From assembly GCF_046115515.1 (NCBI RefSeq), contig NZ_CP175953.1: DNA of 64,000 nucleotides; one strand, 5' to 3'. The DNA comes from Gracilimonas sp017641085 (GTDB taxonomy: Bacteria > Bacteroidota > Rhodothermia > Balneolales > Balneolaceae). The translations under genes and the position numbers were made by a program. Below are positions 43,744-52,648 of this stretch, piece by piece (within the stretch, counting starts at the first letter, position 1; every line of letters begins with the position of its first letter). The notes under the pieces were generated by a model. It was not told where the DNA came from, did not search any database, and saw only the letters and a program-made list of their open reading frames with translations.

Positions 43744-44232
43744 ATGCTGTCCTATCGAGAGCTTCAATATCCTTTAATCACAGAGTTGGAGAACCTGAAA
43801 GATAAGTTCGGTGAAAATGATAAATATGCTGAACTGCTATCGGTGTTAAACGCTTACATTACCAAGCACAACGAATTCCCGTACCAGAAAGAGCTGGTAA
43901 AATCACTAAGGATCAAACGTGTAGAACTGGTAGGATTAATGAACGACTTGTACCATGACTTTCAGGATTTGATGTCTCACAGGGAAGCATACCTCATTCA
44001 AGATACCGAAATACAGTTCATTGTCAGAGATAGCCCTCAAATTTGGATTGTAAGCCCCGCTAATCTAAAAATACTCCCAAGGTTAGGAGAAACAATCTTC
44101 TTGCCTACACTTACCAGAGATCATCAGGGTGCATCCTATTTTAAGGTCGATGAAATTATCCATGAGATCTCCGGTGGGAAGCATGTAATGGAAGTGCATT
44201 TAATGTGTCCACCTGTTGAGATCACTTATTGA
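43744..44232 (+). CDS. Hypothetical protein
   Basis: A 162-residue soluble protein with a helical N-terminal half (YRELQYPLITELENLKDKFG, KELVKSLRIKRVELVGLMND) that could be a winged-helix-like unit and a strand-rich C-terminal half. I know no family name. The reading end overlaps an upstream extension of the next gene; with the ATG at 44253 for that gene there is a 20-bp gap. Similar proteins sit before helix-turn-helix proteins in Bacteroidota elements. Confidence 0.6.
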   Translation: MLSYRELQYPLITELENLKDKFGENDKYAELLSVLNAYITKHNEFPYQKELVKSLRIKRVELVGLMNDLYHDFQDLMSHREAYLIQDTEIQFIVRDSPQIWIVSPANLKILPRLGETIFLPTLTRDHQGASYFKVDEIIHEISGGKHVMEVHLMCPPVEITY

Positions 44233-44252
44233 AACAGTTTAATATTAACACT

Positions 44253-44543
44253 ATGACCAACTTTGAAGAATATCTAACCCACACAATAGAAGTTGCAGTA
44301 AAAAAGGCTGTGAAAGAAGCCACAAAGGATCTTGATGAAAAGATCAGGCAGGCTACTATGCCAGAATACCTAACTACCGATGGATTGATGGAAATGACTG
44401 GATGGAGTAGAAGAACGTGTCAGTATATGAGGGATACAAGGCAGATAACTTTTATTCAGCATGGAAGAAAGATCTTATATCCGACTGCTGATCTTTACGA
44501 GTTCTTTGATTCGCACAAAATCGAACAGAGAAATAGAGATTAA
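44253..44543 (+). CDS. Excisionase-like helix-turn-helix protein (HTH_17)
   Basis: A 96-residue protein. A helical N-terminus (about 1-35) is followed by an excisionase/MerR-like winged helix: EYLTTDGLMEMTGWSRRTCQ, then MRDTRQITFIQHGRKILYP and TADLYEFFDSHKI. This is the form found in Bacteroidetes mobile-element directionality factors. I start at ATG 44253 because the extra residues upstream overlap the previous gene. It may control excision together with int, though it is far from it. Confidence 0.78.
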   Translation: MTNFEEYLTHTIEVAVKKAVKEATKDLDEKIRQATMPEYLTTDGLMEMTGWSRRTCQYMRDTRQITFIQHGRKILYPTADLYEFFDSHKIEQRNRD

Positions 44544-44567
44544 GATAAACAAAATAACACCGTTTGT

Positions 44568-45311
44568 ATGGCTGACTGTAGACTCTGTAATGAAGATAGA
44601 AAACTTAGAAAATCGCATATCTATCCTGAGTTTCTCTATAAGCCACTATATGACGAGAAGCACAAATACTTTTCATTAACAACTGATACGGATAAATATA
44701 TAAAACAGCCAAGCAAAGGAATTTATGAGGAGTTACTGTGTGCCGACTGTGAACAAAAGTTATCCGTTTATGAGGGGTACGCAAGAGATGTTATCTATGA
44801 AAAGATGAAAGAGGCTTTAAAGGAGAAGGGAAGGGTTCTAAAACTTACAGGTATAGATTATGCATTATATAAATTATTTCAACTGTCACTACTATGGAGA
44901 TCATCAATACATAGCAGACCGGAATTACCTGTTTTAAACCTGGGTACTCATCAGGAAAGGCTTCGTAAAATGATTCTTGAAGAAGACCCGGGTGAATATT
45001 ATCAATATGGTGTTATACATATAAGCCTTCAAATGCCGGAGGAGCTTGGTGATGACTTCCTATTTCCACTTGAAGCTGTTGAAGGCAGGTTTGAAGGACA
45101 CCATATGTACAGAAGTATTATTGCTGGTTTATCTTGGTCATATATTGTATCGAATCATACCTATGAAGTTGGCTTTAAAGAGGCTTTTTTGAATTCCAAG
45201 GGAGAATTATTGATAGTAAGAGATTATGGACCAGGCAACAGGTTCTTAAACAGACTAATGAATGATTTTGCTTCACATCCGGGGATGAAAAGATTTAATC
45301 ATCATTTTTAG
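44568..45311 (+). CDS. HNH-like zinc-cluster protein
   Basis: A 247-residue protein. The N-terminal CRLCNEDRKLRKSHIYPEFL holds CxxC and SHI-P, and CADCEQKL follows about 45 residues later; this is the treble-clef pattern of HNH-type proteins. The remaining 190 residues have no recognised domain. Proteins with this N-terminus are frequent, uncharacterised inhabitants of defence and mobile regions; nuclease activity is inferred only from the zinc-cluster resemblance. It is the first gene of the defence-rich half and converges on the membrane-protein gene with a 17-bp overlap. Confidence 0.6.
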   Translation: MADCRLCNEDRKLRKSHIYPEFLYKPLYDEKHKYFSLTTDTDKYIKQPSKGIYEELLCADCEQKLSVYEGYARDVIYEKMKEALKEKGRVLKLTGIDYALYKLFQLSLLWRSSIHSRPELPVLNLGTHQERLRKMILEEDPGEYYQYGVIHISLQMPEELGDDFLFPLEAVEGRFEGHHMYRSIIAGLSWSYIVSNHTYEVGFKEAFLNSKGELLIVRDYGPGNRFLNRLMNDFASHPGMKRFNHHF

Positions 45312-45900
45312 TTTGGTCTTTAGCTTTCTTAATCGATAAAGAGGCATGGTAACTTTGAGCCATATCGAATAATATAATCACAATTTGATACAGAGAGTAA
45401 AGGGTAACTAAAAGTAGAAATAATAAGACCCAGTAGAAGAAAGCATTTAAGTAATTGGTATAGTGAAATGGTAAAAGGGAACTCGCTCCAACAATTAGTT
45501 TTGAAACAACTACAACGAATAAACTAATACTAATAGCAAGTAAACTGAATGTAAATGCATAGCTAATAAGTTGGAATAAACTTTTTTCATCCGGGTTGAA
45601 ATACGAAATCTTCTCTATAAACTCTCTATCAGTGAAGCCCAAAAAAATTGCGAAGCCACCTAGCATGAAACCCAATAAATTAGGTAATATCTGCATTGAT
45701 AAGTCAAGTATGCCTCTTATTTTATCCAAATAGTTCCAGTCATTAATATTTAAAAATACAATTGATAGTAGTAATGAAACAGCAAATGGAAGTTTTAAAG
45801 CACTATATAGTTTCTCCTTAGGGTATATGTTGACAAATCCCTTTAGACCCTGTCGATGATCTCCTCTAAATTTTTCCTGATTGTTTTTAATTATTTCCAT
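45295..45900 (-). CDS. Four-helix membrane protein, putative effector paired with DUF4747 protein
   Basis: A 201-residue integral membrane protein with four predicted helices (about residues 33-52, 70-90, 112-138 and 152-178) and charged ends. No enzyme motif is visible. The ATG at 45900 lies 14 bp inside the end of the DUF4747 gene, so the two are translationally coupled. A soluble sensor-like protein followed by a small membrane protein is the architecture of RexA/RexB of phage lambda, where RexB is a four-helix channel. Whether this one is a channel is inference. Confidence 0.72.
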   Translation of the reverse strand: MEIIKNNQEKFRGDHRQGLKGFVNIYPKEKLYSALKLPFAVSLLLSIVFLNINDWNYLDKIRGILDLSMQILPNLLGFMLGGFAIFLGFTDREFIEKISYFNPDEKSLFQLISYAFTFSLLAISISLFVVVVSKLIVGASSLLPFHYTNYLNAFFYWVLLFLLLVTLYSLYQIVIILFDMAQSYHASLSIKKAKDQTKNDD

Positions 45901-46747
45901 TTGGTCTAAAAATACGAAGAATTTTATTAGCAACTTTTCTCATTGAGTCATCCTGATCATCCTCCTCCTCAACGGAATACCTTTCAGGATTGTCCTTTGT
46001 AATAATTGTTTCTCTGCCTTTTTCGGTATCAATAGTAGCTTTAGCGTCACCATTGCTTGCACTAAGTCCTAATGCACCTGATAAGATTTTGCTTTCTGAT
46101 ACATTAATGCTTCCTCCACTATGGGCTTTTCCTTTTAATGATAGCTTGGTTACTCCAGCTTCTCGAAGCTCATCATCAACAAACTTTGTAAACTCTTCAT
46201 TAAGGTCGTTGTTACTGTAGGATATATTGACTTCTAATCTGTGAATGAATTTTGCATCAATTATCTTTTCAATCGCATCTCTTGATTTTTCAATATCAAC
46301 AAACACCTCTTCATTGATGCCACAAACTTTGTTTAAGCCAACTGTAAGAAATTTCTCAGCAGCAGTCTTACTAACAGTACCAGAGTTTTCGATCAAGCAA
46401 AACCTATGGGCATCTGGAATGAAGACATACTCAGTCTCTCTTATATTTGGAAACAAATCTGAAGGGATTTCATATTCAACAATTTCACGCTTCTTATAAT
46501 CTAACCACTCATTATTATCAATTCTATCAAATCTTGAAATCTTACCGGTAAGTATTTCACTATTATCTGAGTTTTCTGTCCTGTACTGAGTTCTTAAAAA
46601 AACATGGTCAGTACTTCTGGTATTTACGTCAACCATATCTTTATAGAGTTTTTCGAATAAGCTTGTATAAGAGGATGATGTGCTTTTTGTTTCACTTATC
46701 AGTTTTATGTTAAATACATAAAACCTCACTTCTTTCTTTCTTGGCAT
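45887..46747 (-). CDS. DUF4747-family protein
   Basis: A 286-residue soluble protein. The order FYVFNIKLISETK, then ISRFDRIDNNEWLDYKKREI, then FIPDAHRFCLIENSG and the C-terminal SGALGLSASNGDAKATID is what I associate with the DUF4747 family, seen in bacterial mobile and defence regions with no known activity. No nuclease or NTPase motif is present. The C-terminal 30 residues are highly charged. It precedes and overlaps the membrane-protein gene and is divergent from the helicase gene. The N-terminal two thirds could bind nucleic acid or a phage protein; unproven. Confidence 0.72.
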   Translation of the reverse strand: MPRKKEVRFYVFNIKLISETKSTSSSYTSLFEKLYKDMVDVNTRSTDHVFLRTQYRTENSDNSEILTGKISRFDRIDNNEWLDYKKREIVEYEIPSDLFPNIRETEYVFIPDAHRFCLIENSGTVSKTAAEKFLTVGLNKVCGINEEVFVDIEKSRDAIEKIIDAKFIHRLEVNISYSNNDLNEEFTKFVDDELREAGVTKLSLKGKAHSGGSINVSESKILSGALGLSASNGDAKATIDTEKGRETIITKDNPERYSVEEEDDQDDSMRKVANKILRIFRPNGNN

Positions 46748-46823
46748 AGCCCCGATTTTTTATAACTTAAAGTTCAAGATTAATTATGTTTAGGAATAAA
46801 CGTGTATAATGTATTATTAGCAA
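46748..46823. promoter_or_regulatory. Divergent promoter region
   Basis: A 76-bp AT-rich gap separates the DUF4747 gene (left) and the helicase gene (right), so both modules must be driven from here. A TATAATG sequence about 25 bp before the helicase start is a possible -10 element. I see no clear operator. Confidence 0.5.
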
Positions 46824-49800
46824 ATGATCTTAGACAACAGAGATAACGGACGGGTACTCGATGCATTAAAAGAAGCTTTAGAGGGAGGGGAAAAGCTAAA
46901 TATCATCACGAGAAAGTTCTCTTTGTTTGGCTTCCAAGCTCTGAAAGATGCACTTGAAAAGGTGGATGAAACTGCGCTCTTGTTTTCATTAAGAGCCATG
47001 TTCCCGGAGGATCAGAATGAATTGCCTCCAATACTGGGGGAGCCAGAGGATCGCAAGCTTAGAAACCAGTTAACCACCCAAGCAATTGCAAAGAGTCTGG
47101 ATGACTGGATAAGTAAGAAAGTTACCCTGAAAGGCTCATACGACTCTCTGAATGCGAATCACTATGAAGTGAAACAGAAAGATGGCAAGCAGACCATCAT
47201 CAATGGATCATCTACATTGACTACTTCTGGACTTGGAGTAATTCCTTCTCCAGGACATGAGATGAATACTCTGTTTGATGATGAAGACAATGTGAGCCGG
47301 TTACATAACTGGTATGATCAGATTTGGAGTAATACTGGAAACGGAGAAGAGGCAGAGAAGCTGATATCTGATCAATTACAGAAGATCTACAAGCCGAGGT
47401 CACCTCAAAACCTATACTTTCAAACGCTATATCACCTTTTTAAGGACTCTCTGGATCTGATTGACGAAGAACAGGTGATGAAAACACGCACCGGGATTAA
47501 AAGCACTTTAGTCTGGAATAAGCTCTACAAGTTCCAGAAAGATGGAGTTATCAGTGCTATCAGTAAGATTGAACAGCACAATGGCTGTATCATTGCCGAC
47601 AGTGTAGGTCTGGGTAAAACCTTCGAAGCTCTGGCAGTTATTAAATACTATGAACTCCGTAATGATCGGGTATTGGTATTAGCTCCAAAGAAACTCCGGG
47701 ATAATTGGACCCTGTATACACTGAATGACAAGCGTAATCTCTTTGCAGAAGATCGGTTCAACTATGATGTATTGAATCACACGGATCTAACCAGAGATGG
47801 AGGTATGTCTGGAGATATCAACTTGGAGACGGTGAATTGGGGTACTTATGACCTTATTGTGATTGATGAATCTCATAACTTCAGAAACAATCCTCCAAAG
47901 AAGGATGGGACTACTCGCTATGGTCAGTTGATGAATCAGATCATCAAGAGTGGGGTAAAGACGAAAGTATTAATGCTGTCTGCTACTCCGGTGAATAACC
48001 GGATGAATGACCTTAAAAATCAGGTAGCTTTTATTACAGAAGGTAAAGATGATGCTCTATACAACACGGGTATACATAGCATTGAATTAACCCTTAAGAA
48101 AGCACAAACGAAGTTTAACCAGTGGCAGAAGCTGGATAATGATCAACGTACCACGGAGCGATTGCTTGATACTCTGAACTTTGACTACTTCAAGCTTCTG
48201 GATTTGCTGACTATTGCTCGTTCCAGGAAACACATTACTAAGTATTTCAACAGCGATGATTTAGGGACATTTCCAGAGCGACTAAAGCCACTCAACCTAA
48301 AGCCGGATATTGACTTGGAAGATGGGTTTCCACCACTTCGCGAAATAAACAGAGAGATCCGCAAGCTCAACTTGGCGGCATATGCACCTCTAAAGTATTT
48401 ACTGGCTGAGAAACGTGAAGAGTACGCAGCCAAATATGATACACAGGTCAAGGAAGGTTCTTCCGTATTCCGGCAGGTTGACCGTGAACAGAGTTTGATT
48501 CATTTGATGAGGGTAAACCTGTTAAAGAGATTGGAAAGCTCTGTGGTTTCTTTTGCTTCCACCTTGGGGAAACTTCTTGGCAAAGTGGAAGACCTTATCG
48601 ACAAGATTGATACGATGGAGGAAGTAAATGAGCTATCCATTGAAGATGTGGACCTGGAAGATGAATCTATGGAGCCTTTCCTGATAGGGAATAAGATTAA
48701 AGTACTGATTCAGGATATGGATCTTATCCGTTGGAAAGAAGAGTTGGAAGAAGACCGGCAGAAACTGGTTAAGCTATACCGGATTGCTAATTCTGTGAAG
48801 GTACCCAATGATGCCAAGCTTAAGGAGCTAAAGGAACTACTACAGAATAAAGCAGAGAACCCGATTAATCCCGGAAACAAAAAAGCGCTGATATTCACGG
48901 CTTTCACTGATACCGCCGAATACCTGTTTGAGGACATCTCTCAGTGGGCTAAGGAAGAACTTGGCTTACACGTGGCTTTAGTTACAGGCGGAAATTCAGG
49001 GAATAAATGTACCATGCCCGGTGTACGGACAGATTTAGCTTCTATCATTACGGCTTTCTCTCCAATATCTAAAGAGCGCAATAAGATTGACGAAGAGGCT
49101 ACCGATGAAATTGATATCCTGATTGCCACAGACTGTATCTCAGAAGGACAGAACCTTCAGGATTGTGATTTGGTAGTGAACTATGATATCCACTGGAACC
49201 CGGTGAGAATTATACAACGCTTTGGGCGTGTGGATCGATTAGGTTCTAAAAATGAACGCATTCAGCTGGTCAACTTCTGGGCTAATATGGAGTTGGATGA
49301 ATACATCAACCTGGAGGCAAGGGTTTCCGGTAGAATGGTGCTTTTGGATATATCCGCTACCGGAGAAGAAAACGTAATTGAGTATGCTGATTCAGCTACT
49401 ATGAATGACTTGGAGTATCGCAGAAGACAGTTAGAGCAACTTCATGAGGAAGTAGTCGATCTGGAAGACTTGGGTAGCGGAATATCGATTACGGATCTTA
49501 CGCTCAATGACTTCAGAATGGATCTGGCAGAGTACATGAAGGAACATGAAGAAGTACTGGAGCAAATGCCTATTGGAGGCAGAGCTTGTACCACACCGGA
49601 TGAATTTGTCTCTGAAGAGCTGGATGCAGGAGTTCTTTTCTGCCTGAAGTCTGATAATCCAAATATCAGTATTGACCCTAACTATTCCATTGCTCCCTAT
49701 TACTTAGCCTTTGTAGGAGCCAATGGTGAGGTTAAAATCCCCTTCACCAAGACCAAAGGCTTGTTAGATGTCCTGAAACAGCTAAGTCTGGGCAACACCA

Positions 49801-50036
49801 AAGCAGAGAACGACGCTTACAAAGCATTTATGAAGGCAACTTCTGACGGATGGAAGATGAACAACTACCAAATCCTTCTGGAAAAGGCGGTGAAGTCTAT
49901 TTCAGGGAAAGCAGAGGAAAAAGGGGTTGAGAGTTTATTCACCAGAGGAGGTACCACGATCAGTAAGCACTCCTTCAAAGGAGTGAATGATTTTGAAGTA
50001 GCCAGCTACCTCATTGTATCACCGGATCAGATATGA
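46824..50036 (+). CDS. SNF2-family helicase, first gene of a type III R-M-like operon
   Basis: A 1070-residue superfamily 2 helicase. Motif I is DSVGLGKTFEAL at about residues 256-267, motif II DESHNF at 347-352, motif III LSATPVNNRMNDL at about 384-396. The C-terminal lobe has LIATDCISEGQNLQDCDLVVN and motif VI IIQRFGRVDRLGS at about 795-807. Long insertions between the lobes and a 200-residue tail follow. The first 250 residues have no clear domain. Its stop overlaps the start of the DUF4391 gene (ATGA), so it belongs to the four-gene operon. It probably translocates on DNA; its role beside Mod/Res is not established. Confidence 0.9.
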   Translation: MILDNRDNGRVLDALKEALEGGEKLNIITRKFSLFGFQALKDALEKVDETALLFSLRAMFPEDQNELPPILGEPEDRKLRNQLTTQAIAKSLDDWISKKVTLKGSYDSLNANHYEVKQKDGKQTIINGSSTLTTSGLGVIPSPGHEMNTLFDDEDNVSRLHNWYDQIWSNTGNGEEAEKLISDQLQKIYKPRSPQNLYFQTLYHLFKDSLDLIDEEQVMKTRTGIKSTLVWNKLYKFQKDGVISAISKIEQHNGCIIADSVGLGKTFEALAVIKYYELRNDRVLVLAPKKLRDNWTLYTLNDKRNLFAEDRFNYDVLNHTDLTRDGGMSGDINLETVNWGTYDLIVIDESHNFRNNPPKKDGTTRYGQLMNQIIKSGVKTKVLMLSATPVNNRMNDLKNQVAFITEGKDDALYNTGIHSIELTLKKAQTKFNQWQKLDNDQRTTERLLDTLNFDYFKLLDLLTIARSRKHITKYFNSDDLGTFPERLKPLNLKPDIDLEDGFPPLREINREIRKLNLAAYAPLKYLLAEKREEYAAKYDTQVKEGSSVFRQVDREQSLIHLMRVNLLKRLESSVVSFASTLGKLLGKVEDLIDKIDTMEEVNELSIEDVDLEDESMEPFLIGNKIKVLIQDMDLIRWKEELEEDRQKLVKLYRIANSVKVPNDAKLKELKELLQNKAENPINPGNKKALIFTAFTDTAEYLFEDISQWAKEELGLHVALVTGGNSGNKCTMPGVRTDLASIITAFSPISKERNKIDEEATDEIDILIATDCISEGQNLQDCDLVVNYDIHWNPVRIIQRFGRVDRLGSKNERIQLVNFWANMELDEYINLEARVSGRMVLLDISATGEENVIEYADSATMNDLEYRRRQLEQLHEEVVDLEDLGSGISITDLTLNDFRMDLAEYMKEHEEVLEQMPIGGRACTTPDEFVSEELDAGVLFCLKSDNPNISIDPNYSIAPYYLAFVGANGEVKIPFTKTKGLLDVLKQLSLGNTKAENDAYKAFMKATSDGWKMNNYQILLEKAVKSISGKAEEKGVESLFTRGGTTISKHSFKGVNDFEVASYLIVSPDQI

Positions 50037-50791
50037 AACAAGAGTTTCCTTATTCCTATTTGAAGATCCCTGACAAGTGTTTGCTGGATAAAGCGGTGTA
50101 CAAGAAATACTTTTATGATAATGCTAAGTTCAGTGTTACCGATAAGAAATGGTTCACCAAGGATATTGATCGTATTAGATGGAAGTACACTTTGAAACCG
50201 GGTTCTACCCTGATCTTTGCCGTTAAAGAAGAAGATTATCATTACGATGAAATCGCGGTGATTGAGTTTGAGCTGGATAATGATCAACATATTGACCGAC
50301 TGGCTGATATCATTCACAGAACGATTCCATATCCCTTAATGATTGTCTTCAGAGGGGAAGAATGGGTACGGTTTTCAGTAGCGGATAAGCGGTTTAATAA
50401 AGCAGATGATCAGGCAGCTACGATTAAAGAGTATTGGATTACAGATAGAATTAAGGAACAGCTACAAGATTCCGTTGATAAGGCTTTTGTAGAGCAACTG
50501 TCTTACGAAAGACAACCACGACTAAATCTTAAAGTGTTCTACAAAGCTTGGATTGATGCCTTTATTGCATACAAAGTTTCCAGGGTTACCGGAGAATTTG
50601 AAATGCTGGACGAACAGGCTAAAAAGAAGAAAAGGATTGAAGCATTAAATGAGTATCGCGTGATGGAGGAAGAAGTAGCGTACCTTAGATCGAAATTAAA
50701 GAAAGAAGAAGCATTCAATGAAAAAGTGAAGCTGAATGTGGATATTAAGAAACTGGAAAAACAACTGAAGCATTCGGCAAAGCAATTATGA
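50033..50791 (+). CDS. DUF4391 protein
   Basis: A 252-residue protein of the DUF4391 family. Conserved segments are YSYLKIPDKCLLDKAVYKKY-like residues 6-23, WKYTLKPGSTLIFAVKEEDY in the middle, and FKAWIDAFIAYKVSRVTGEF near residue 175. The tail is a Lys/Glu-rich coiled coil (about 190-250). DUF4391 genes often lie between a helicase gene and a type III mod gene, but their role is unknown. Both ends overlap neighbours by 4 bp. It may link helicase and methylase physically. Confidence 0.85.
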   Translation: MKQEFPYSYLKIPDKCLLDKAVYKKYFYDNAKFSVTDKKWFTKDIDRIRWKYTLKPGSTLIFAVKEEDYHYDEIAVIEFELDNDQHIDRLADIIHRTIPYPLMIVFRGEEWVRFSVADKRFNKADDQAATIKEYWITDRIKEQLQDSVDKAFVEQLSYERQPRLNLKVFYKAWIDAFIAYKVSRVTGEFEMLDEQAKKKKRIEALNEYRVMEEEVAYLRSKLKKEEAFNEKVKLNVDIKKLEKQLKHSAKQL

Positions 50792-52647
50792 GTGACACCA
50801 TAACACCACTGAAAGAAAAAGACGGAGAAAGCAAAGACTTGGTAGCGGAGAACATTGAAAAGCTTAAGCAACTGTTCCCGGAGATAGTTACGGATGGAAA
50901 AGTAGATTTTGAAACGCTTGAAGAGGTTCTGGGAGATTTTAAAGAAGACAGTCAGGAGCGCTATTCTTTTAAATGGAATGGCAAGAGTAAAGCCCGAAAG
51001 TTAGCCATGACGCCAAGCAGGGGTACATTGAGACCTGTTCCAGAAGAAAGTGTAAACTGGGATAGCACGGAGAACCTGTTTATTGAAGGGGATAATCTGG
51101 AAGTATTAAAGCTGCTTCAGAGAAGCTATCACAGAAAAATTAAATTAATTTACATAGATCCACCCTACAATACAGGTAATGACTTCGTTTATAATGACGA
51201 CTACAAAAATAATTTGACTAACTATTTAAGTCTAACAGGTCAATTAGACAAAGAAGGAAAAAAAGTAACCAGTAATCCAGAATATAGTGGTAGATACCAT
51301 ACTGACTGGTTAAACATGATGTTTCCAAGACTTATGTTAGCAAGAGAGTTATTAGTTGATGATGGTGCGATTTTTATAAGCATTGACGATAATGAACACA
51401 GTAACTTAATTAAGTTATGTAATGAAGTATTTGGGGAAGAGAACTTTTTAGCAAATGTTGTTTGGAAACATACCCAGCAAAGCAAGAATGATGAACCTCA
51501 CTTTTCACGGCAATATAATCATCTTGTCTGCTATAGAAAGTCAGATAAACTTGATTATTGGAGATTACCGAGAACTAAAAAGGATAATAAAAACTATTCT
51601 AATCCTGATAATGATCCCAATGGTGCTTGGAGAAGTGGGGATGTTAGAAGTCCAAATCTTAGGAAGACTCTTAAATATGATCTAATTACTCCTTCTGGTA
51701 AGAAAATTAGCCCTCCAGAAAATGGTTGGAGGTGGTCTGAATCCACTGTAAAAGAAAAGATTGAAACTGGGGAAATTGTTTTTAACGATGATGAGACAAA
51801 GATTACCCGTAAGATATATCTAAAAGATCAAGAAGGAAGAGTGCCTGAGAATTTATGGGATGGTGATAGGTTTGGTACAACTCGGACTGCAAATACAACT
51901 ATAAAGAGGCTATTCGATGACAAAGTACCTTTCGATACACCTAAGCCGATTGAGCTAATAAAAAGGATGATAGACTTAGTTAAAGATGATAAGGATGCCA
52001 TTATTCTTGATTTTTTTGCTGGATCCTCATCCACTGCACACTCTGTTATGGATTATAATGTTAGTGATCCAGGTAACAGGAAGTTTATTATGGTTCAATT
52101 ACCAGAGAAATGTGATAAGAACAGTATAGCCTACAAGCTTGGATTTGATACAATAGCAGATATATCAAAGGAAAGAATAAGAAGGGCTGGAAAGAGTTTA
52201 GAATCAGATACACAGACCGAAGGTTCAGATTTTGGCTTTAAAGTATTTAAGTTACATACATCAAATATCAAGTTATGGGACCCAACATTTGATGAAGTAC
52301 AGCTCTCCATTGAAGACTCCATAGAAAACATTAAACCTGATCGTACTGAACAGGATGTACTTTATGAGATCCTGTTGAAGTATGGCTTGGACTTATCATT
52401 GCCTATCGAAGAAAAAGAGATAGCTGGATCTAAAGTATTTGTAGCCGGAGCAGGTGCTCTATTCATTTGTCTTGCGCCCAATATTGATCTGGAGGTAGTG
52501 GAAGGTATATCTAAGCTTAAAGATGAACTGGAACCGGAGCTAACACGGGTGGTATTCCGGGATAGTGGTTTTAAGGATGATGTGGTTAAAACCAACGCCG
52601 TTCAGATACTCAAGCAACATGGAATTGAAGACGTAAGGAGTATTTAA
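50788..52647 (+). CDS. mod: Type III DNA methyltransferase (Mod)
   Basis: A 619-residue N6-adenine methylase of the beta class. The catalytic DPPYNTGNDF is at about residue 124, and the AdoMet motif DFFAGSSSTAHSVM at about residue 407; motif I has Ser where FAGSGTTAHAV is usual. Between them lies a long target-recognition region (about 150-390) that is visibly AT-rich relative to both ends, suggesting exchange of specificity domains. It should methylate one strand of an asymmetric site and guide Res. It overlaps the DUF4391 gene by 4 bp and precedes res by 1 bp. Confidence 0.93.
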   Translation: MSDTITPLKEKDGESKDLVAENIEKLKQLFPEIVTDGKVDFETLEEVLGDFKEDSQERYSFKWNGKSKARKLAMTPSRGTLRPVPEESVNWDSTENLFIEGDNLEVLKLLQRSYHRKIKLIYIDPPYNTGNDFVYNDDYKNNLTNYLSLTGQLDKEGKKVTSNPEYSGRYHTDWLNMMFPRLMLARELLVDDGAIFISIDDNEHSNLIKLCNEVFGEENFLANVVWKHTQQSKNDEPHFSRQYNHLVCYRKSDKLDYWRLPRTKKDNKNYSNPDNDPNGAWRSGDVRSPNLRKTLKYDLITPSGKKISPPENGWRWSESTVKEKIETGEIVFNDDETKITRKIYLKDQEGRVPENLWDGDRFGTTRTANTTIKRLFDDKVPFDTPKPIELIKRMIDLVKDDKDAIILDFFAGSSSTAHSVMDYNVSDPGNRKFIMVQLPEKCDKNSIAYKLGFDTIADISKERIRRAGKSLESDTQTEGSDFGFKVFKLHTSNIKLWDPTFDEVQLSIEDSIENIKPDRTEQDVLYEILLKYGLDLSLPIEEKEIAGSKVFVAGAGALFICLAPNIDLEVVEGISKLKDELEPELTRVVFRDSGFKDDVVKTNAVQILKQHGIEDVRSI

Positions 52648-52648
52648 G

